A stretch of DNA of 8,393 nt from Planctomycetota bacterium (GTDB lineage: Bacteria; Planctomycetota; UBA1135; UBA2386): positions 1 to 8,393 of the forward strand of contig JAEYTU010000635.1 of NCBI GenBank assembly GCA_023433825.1, in the 5' to 3' direction. The notes under the pieces are model-generated. The model did no database searches, was not told the DNA's origin, and worked only from the letters and a program-made list of their open reading frames with translations. Positions 7,110 through 8,393 of the stretch are shown here, piece by piece. Both the position numbers and the translations under genes were made by a program. Numbering within the stretch: position 1 is the stretch's first letter; every line of letters starts with the position of its first letter.

Positions 7110-8393
7110 ATGCAGGGATCGGAACGGGCGGAACTTCGGTTCCACGGCGACGCGTTCGGCGCCGACGCCGACGCGACCGCCTTGCGCGAGACGCTCGCGC
7201 TGGCGCTGGCGCGCGGATTCCGCTGCGCGCTCGACCTGACGCGCAGCGTCGGCGTCGCGACGGGTGTCCGCGCCGTTCCGCTCTGCGACGGCACGACGAC
7301 GCGCACGATCCGCACGAACGTCGACGATGCGACACTCGCGCACCTCGCCGCGATCGCGGCGACCGACGTCGCGCCAGCCGCACCGGTCCTGGTCTTCGGG
7401 TCGCCCGACGCGCTCGCGCAGGCGTCGCTGCAGAACGGCGACGCGACGTTCGTCGAACGGATCGGCGTCGGCGTCGACGTCGGTGCGACGTTCGCGCGTG
7501 CGCTTCGGACCGCGCCGCGCCGCGTGGCGCCCGCCGCGCAGCCCGATGCGCCGGCGCCGAATGCGCCGATCGGCCACGTCGACGACGGCGATCCGGTCGC
7601 GATCGCGCTCGCGTCGGAGACCGCGGCCGCGTGCGGCCGTGCGCTGCGGCGCGTCCACCCGGATGCCGTCGACGCCGACGTCTGCGCGTGGCTGCAGCCG
7701 TGGCGCCACGCACCCACAGCGGCACTCGTCGACCGCCTGCTCGCGACCGGTCGACCGCTGATCCTGTCGCGCTTCGCACCGATCGCCGAACGCGTCGACG
7801 CGCCCGGCTGCTGCGTGCCGATCGGTGGGCGTCACGTCGCCGACGGCGACGGCGCGCGCTTCGAGCCGGATCGGCGGATGCTCGTTCCGGTCGTGCAGCG
7901 ATTGCTCGCCGACCCGGCCGCGGCCGACGCGATCGGCCGCCGCGGCCGCGCGCTGGCCGCGCAGCGCGCGACACCCGCGCCGTTCACCGAACCCGCCGGC
8001 GACTCGCGCCCCGTCGTCGTCCTCGAGGCACCGCTGTTCGAACTCGACTCGACGTCGGTGCTGACCGCGGCGACGGCGAACGCGCTGCGCCGCCGCGGCC
8101 GTGTCGACCTGCATCTCGTCGCCGCGCGCCCGGATCTCGGCCGGTACGAGGACTTCCGCCGTCGCGAGCCCGAACTCGTCCCGCATCTCGTCGCCCGACC
8201 GCCGGCCGCCGATCTCTGGCTCTCGGCCGGCTGGCCGCCGCGCGTCGCACGTCCGTCGGCGACGCGGCGCCATGCGATCCGCTTCGACTACGAGTACGGC
8301 GCACTGCCGGCCGACCTCGCGCCGGCGCTGACGCAGGAAGCCGATCAGGTCGTCGTCCACTCACGCCACGTCGAACGGCTGCTCGTGCAGGCC
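7110..8393 (+). CDS. Tandem glycosyltransferase-like protein, 3' end outside the window
   Basis: From ATG at 7110 the frame is open for exactly 428 codons to the right edge with no stop, with strong GC3 bias and protein-like composition. Residues 194-284 resemble the C-terminal half of a GT-B (GT4-like) glycosyltransferase: WLQPWRHAPTAALVDRLLATGRPLILSRF, then VPIGGRHV, FEPDRRM and VQRLLADPAAADAIGRRGR, matching the usual donor-side pattern through to the 'LLADP...GRRGR' helix. At about 301 a new unit begins with PVVVLEAPLFELDS. RFDYEYGALPADLAPALTQEADQVVVHSRHVERLL (391-425) matches the acceptor-side half of GT4 enzymes, where W/DYEYGxLP, D-x-V-x-V-x-S are typical. Residues 1-160 are unassigned, with a Pro/Ala-rich linker near 136-155. 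It probably transfers sugars onto glycans in the cytosol, but donor and acceptor are unknown. There is no SD; the inverted repeat before the ATG may control it. The whole antisense strand here is also open, but that is a composition effect. Confidence 0.75.
   Translation, partial: MQGSERAELRFHGDAFGADADATALRETLALALARGFRCALDLTRSVGVATGVRAVPLCDGTTTRTIRTNVDDATLAHLAAIAATDVAPAAPVLVFGSPDALAQASLQNGDATFVERIGVGVDVGATFARALRTAPRRVAPAAQPDAPAPNAPIGHVDDGDPVAIALASETAAACGRALRRVHPDAVDADVCAWLQPWRHAPTAALVDRLLATGRPLILSRFAPIAERVDAPGCCVPIGGRHVADGDGARFEPDRRMLVPVVQRLLADPAAADAIGRRGRALAAQRATPAPFTEPAGDSRPVVVLEAPLFELDSTSVLTAATANALRRRGRVDLHLVAARPDLGRYEDFRRREPELVPHLVARPPAADLWLSAGWPPRVARPSATRRHAIRFDYEYGALPADLAPALTQEADQVVVHSRHVERLLVQA

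Noticed and set aside
7017..8360. 447-codon open frame on the minus strand
   Set aside because: It is antisense to the glycosyltransferase-like frame, which has recognisable motifs and stays open to the edge. The minus-strand product is a low-complexity Arg-rich shadow.

Overview
The window is GC-rich bacterial chromosome with dense, strongly GC3-biased coding. It probably comes from a deep-branching planctomycete or a similar lineage. That guess rests on base composition, the scarcity of Shine-Dalgarno (SD) sequences outside the housekeeping genes, and a secreted Thr/Gly-rich protein of a style common in Planctomycetota. The taxonomy is inference; no rRNA or tRNA is present.

Left part, all minus strand, transcribed right to left (about 5792 down to 1): a 325-residue protein resembling the C-terminal beta-domain of GH38 alpha-mannosidases; a membrane-anchored protein that looks like a degenerate hybrid histidine kinase; then a tight housekeeping cluster of RNase PH (rph), ITP/XTP pyrophosphatase (rdgB), elongation factor 4 (lepA) and the first 38 residues of signal peptidase I (lepB), which runs off the left edge. 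rph to rdgB is 14 bp, rdgB and lepA overlap by 4 bp (GTGA), and lepA to lepB is 4 bp, so these four are very probably one translationally coupled operon. None of the four appears to start with ATG: three use GTG, and rph has no ATG, GTG or TTG that would give a complete N-terminus, so it probably uses CTG.

Right part, plus strand: a 155-bp divergent intergenic region (5793-5947), a secreted 363-residue protein of unknown function, a 70-bp gap with GC-rich inverted repeats, and a glycosyltransferase-like gene (7110 to the right edge). That last gene has a 428-codon open frame with no stop inside the window. It seems to hold the C-terminal half of one GT-B-like unit followed by the N-terminal half of another.

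The clear functions are RNA 3'-end processing, nucleotide-pool sanitation, translation and protein export. The more unusual material is the pseudokinase/pseudoreceiver protein, the free-standing GH38-C-like protein, the probable CTG start of rph and the tandem glycosyltransferase. No mobile element, CRISPR array, phage gene or RNA gene was seen. No intergenic stretch exceeds 300 bases. Long open frames lying antisense to these genes are composition artefacts.
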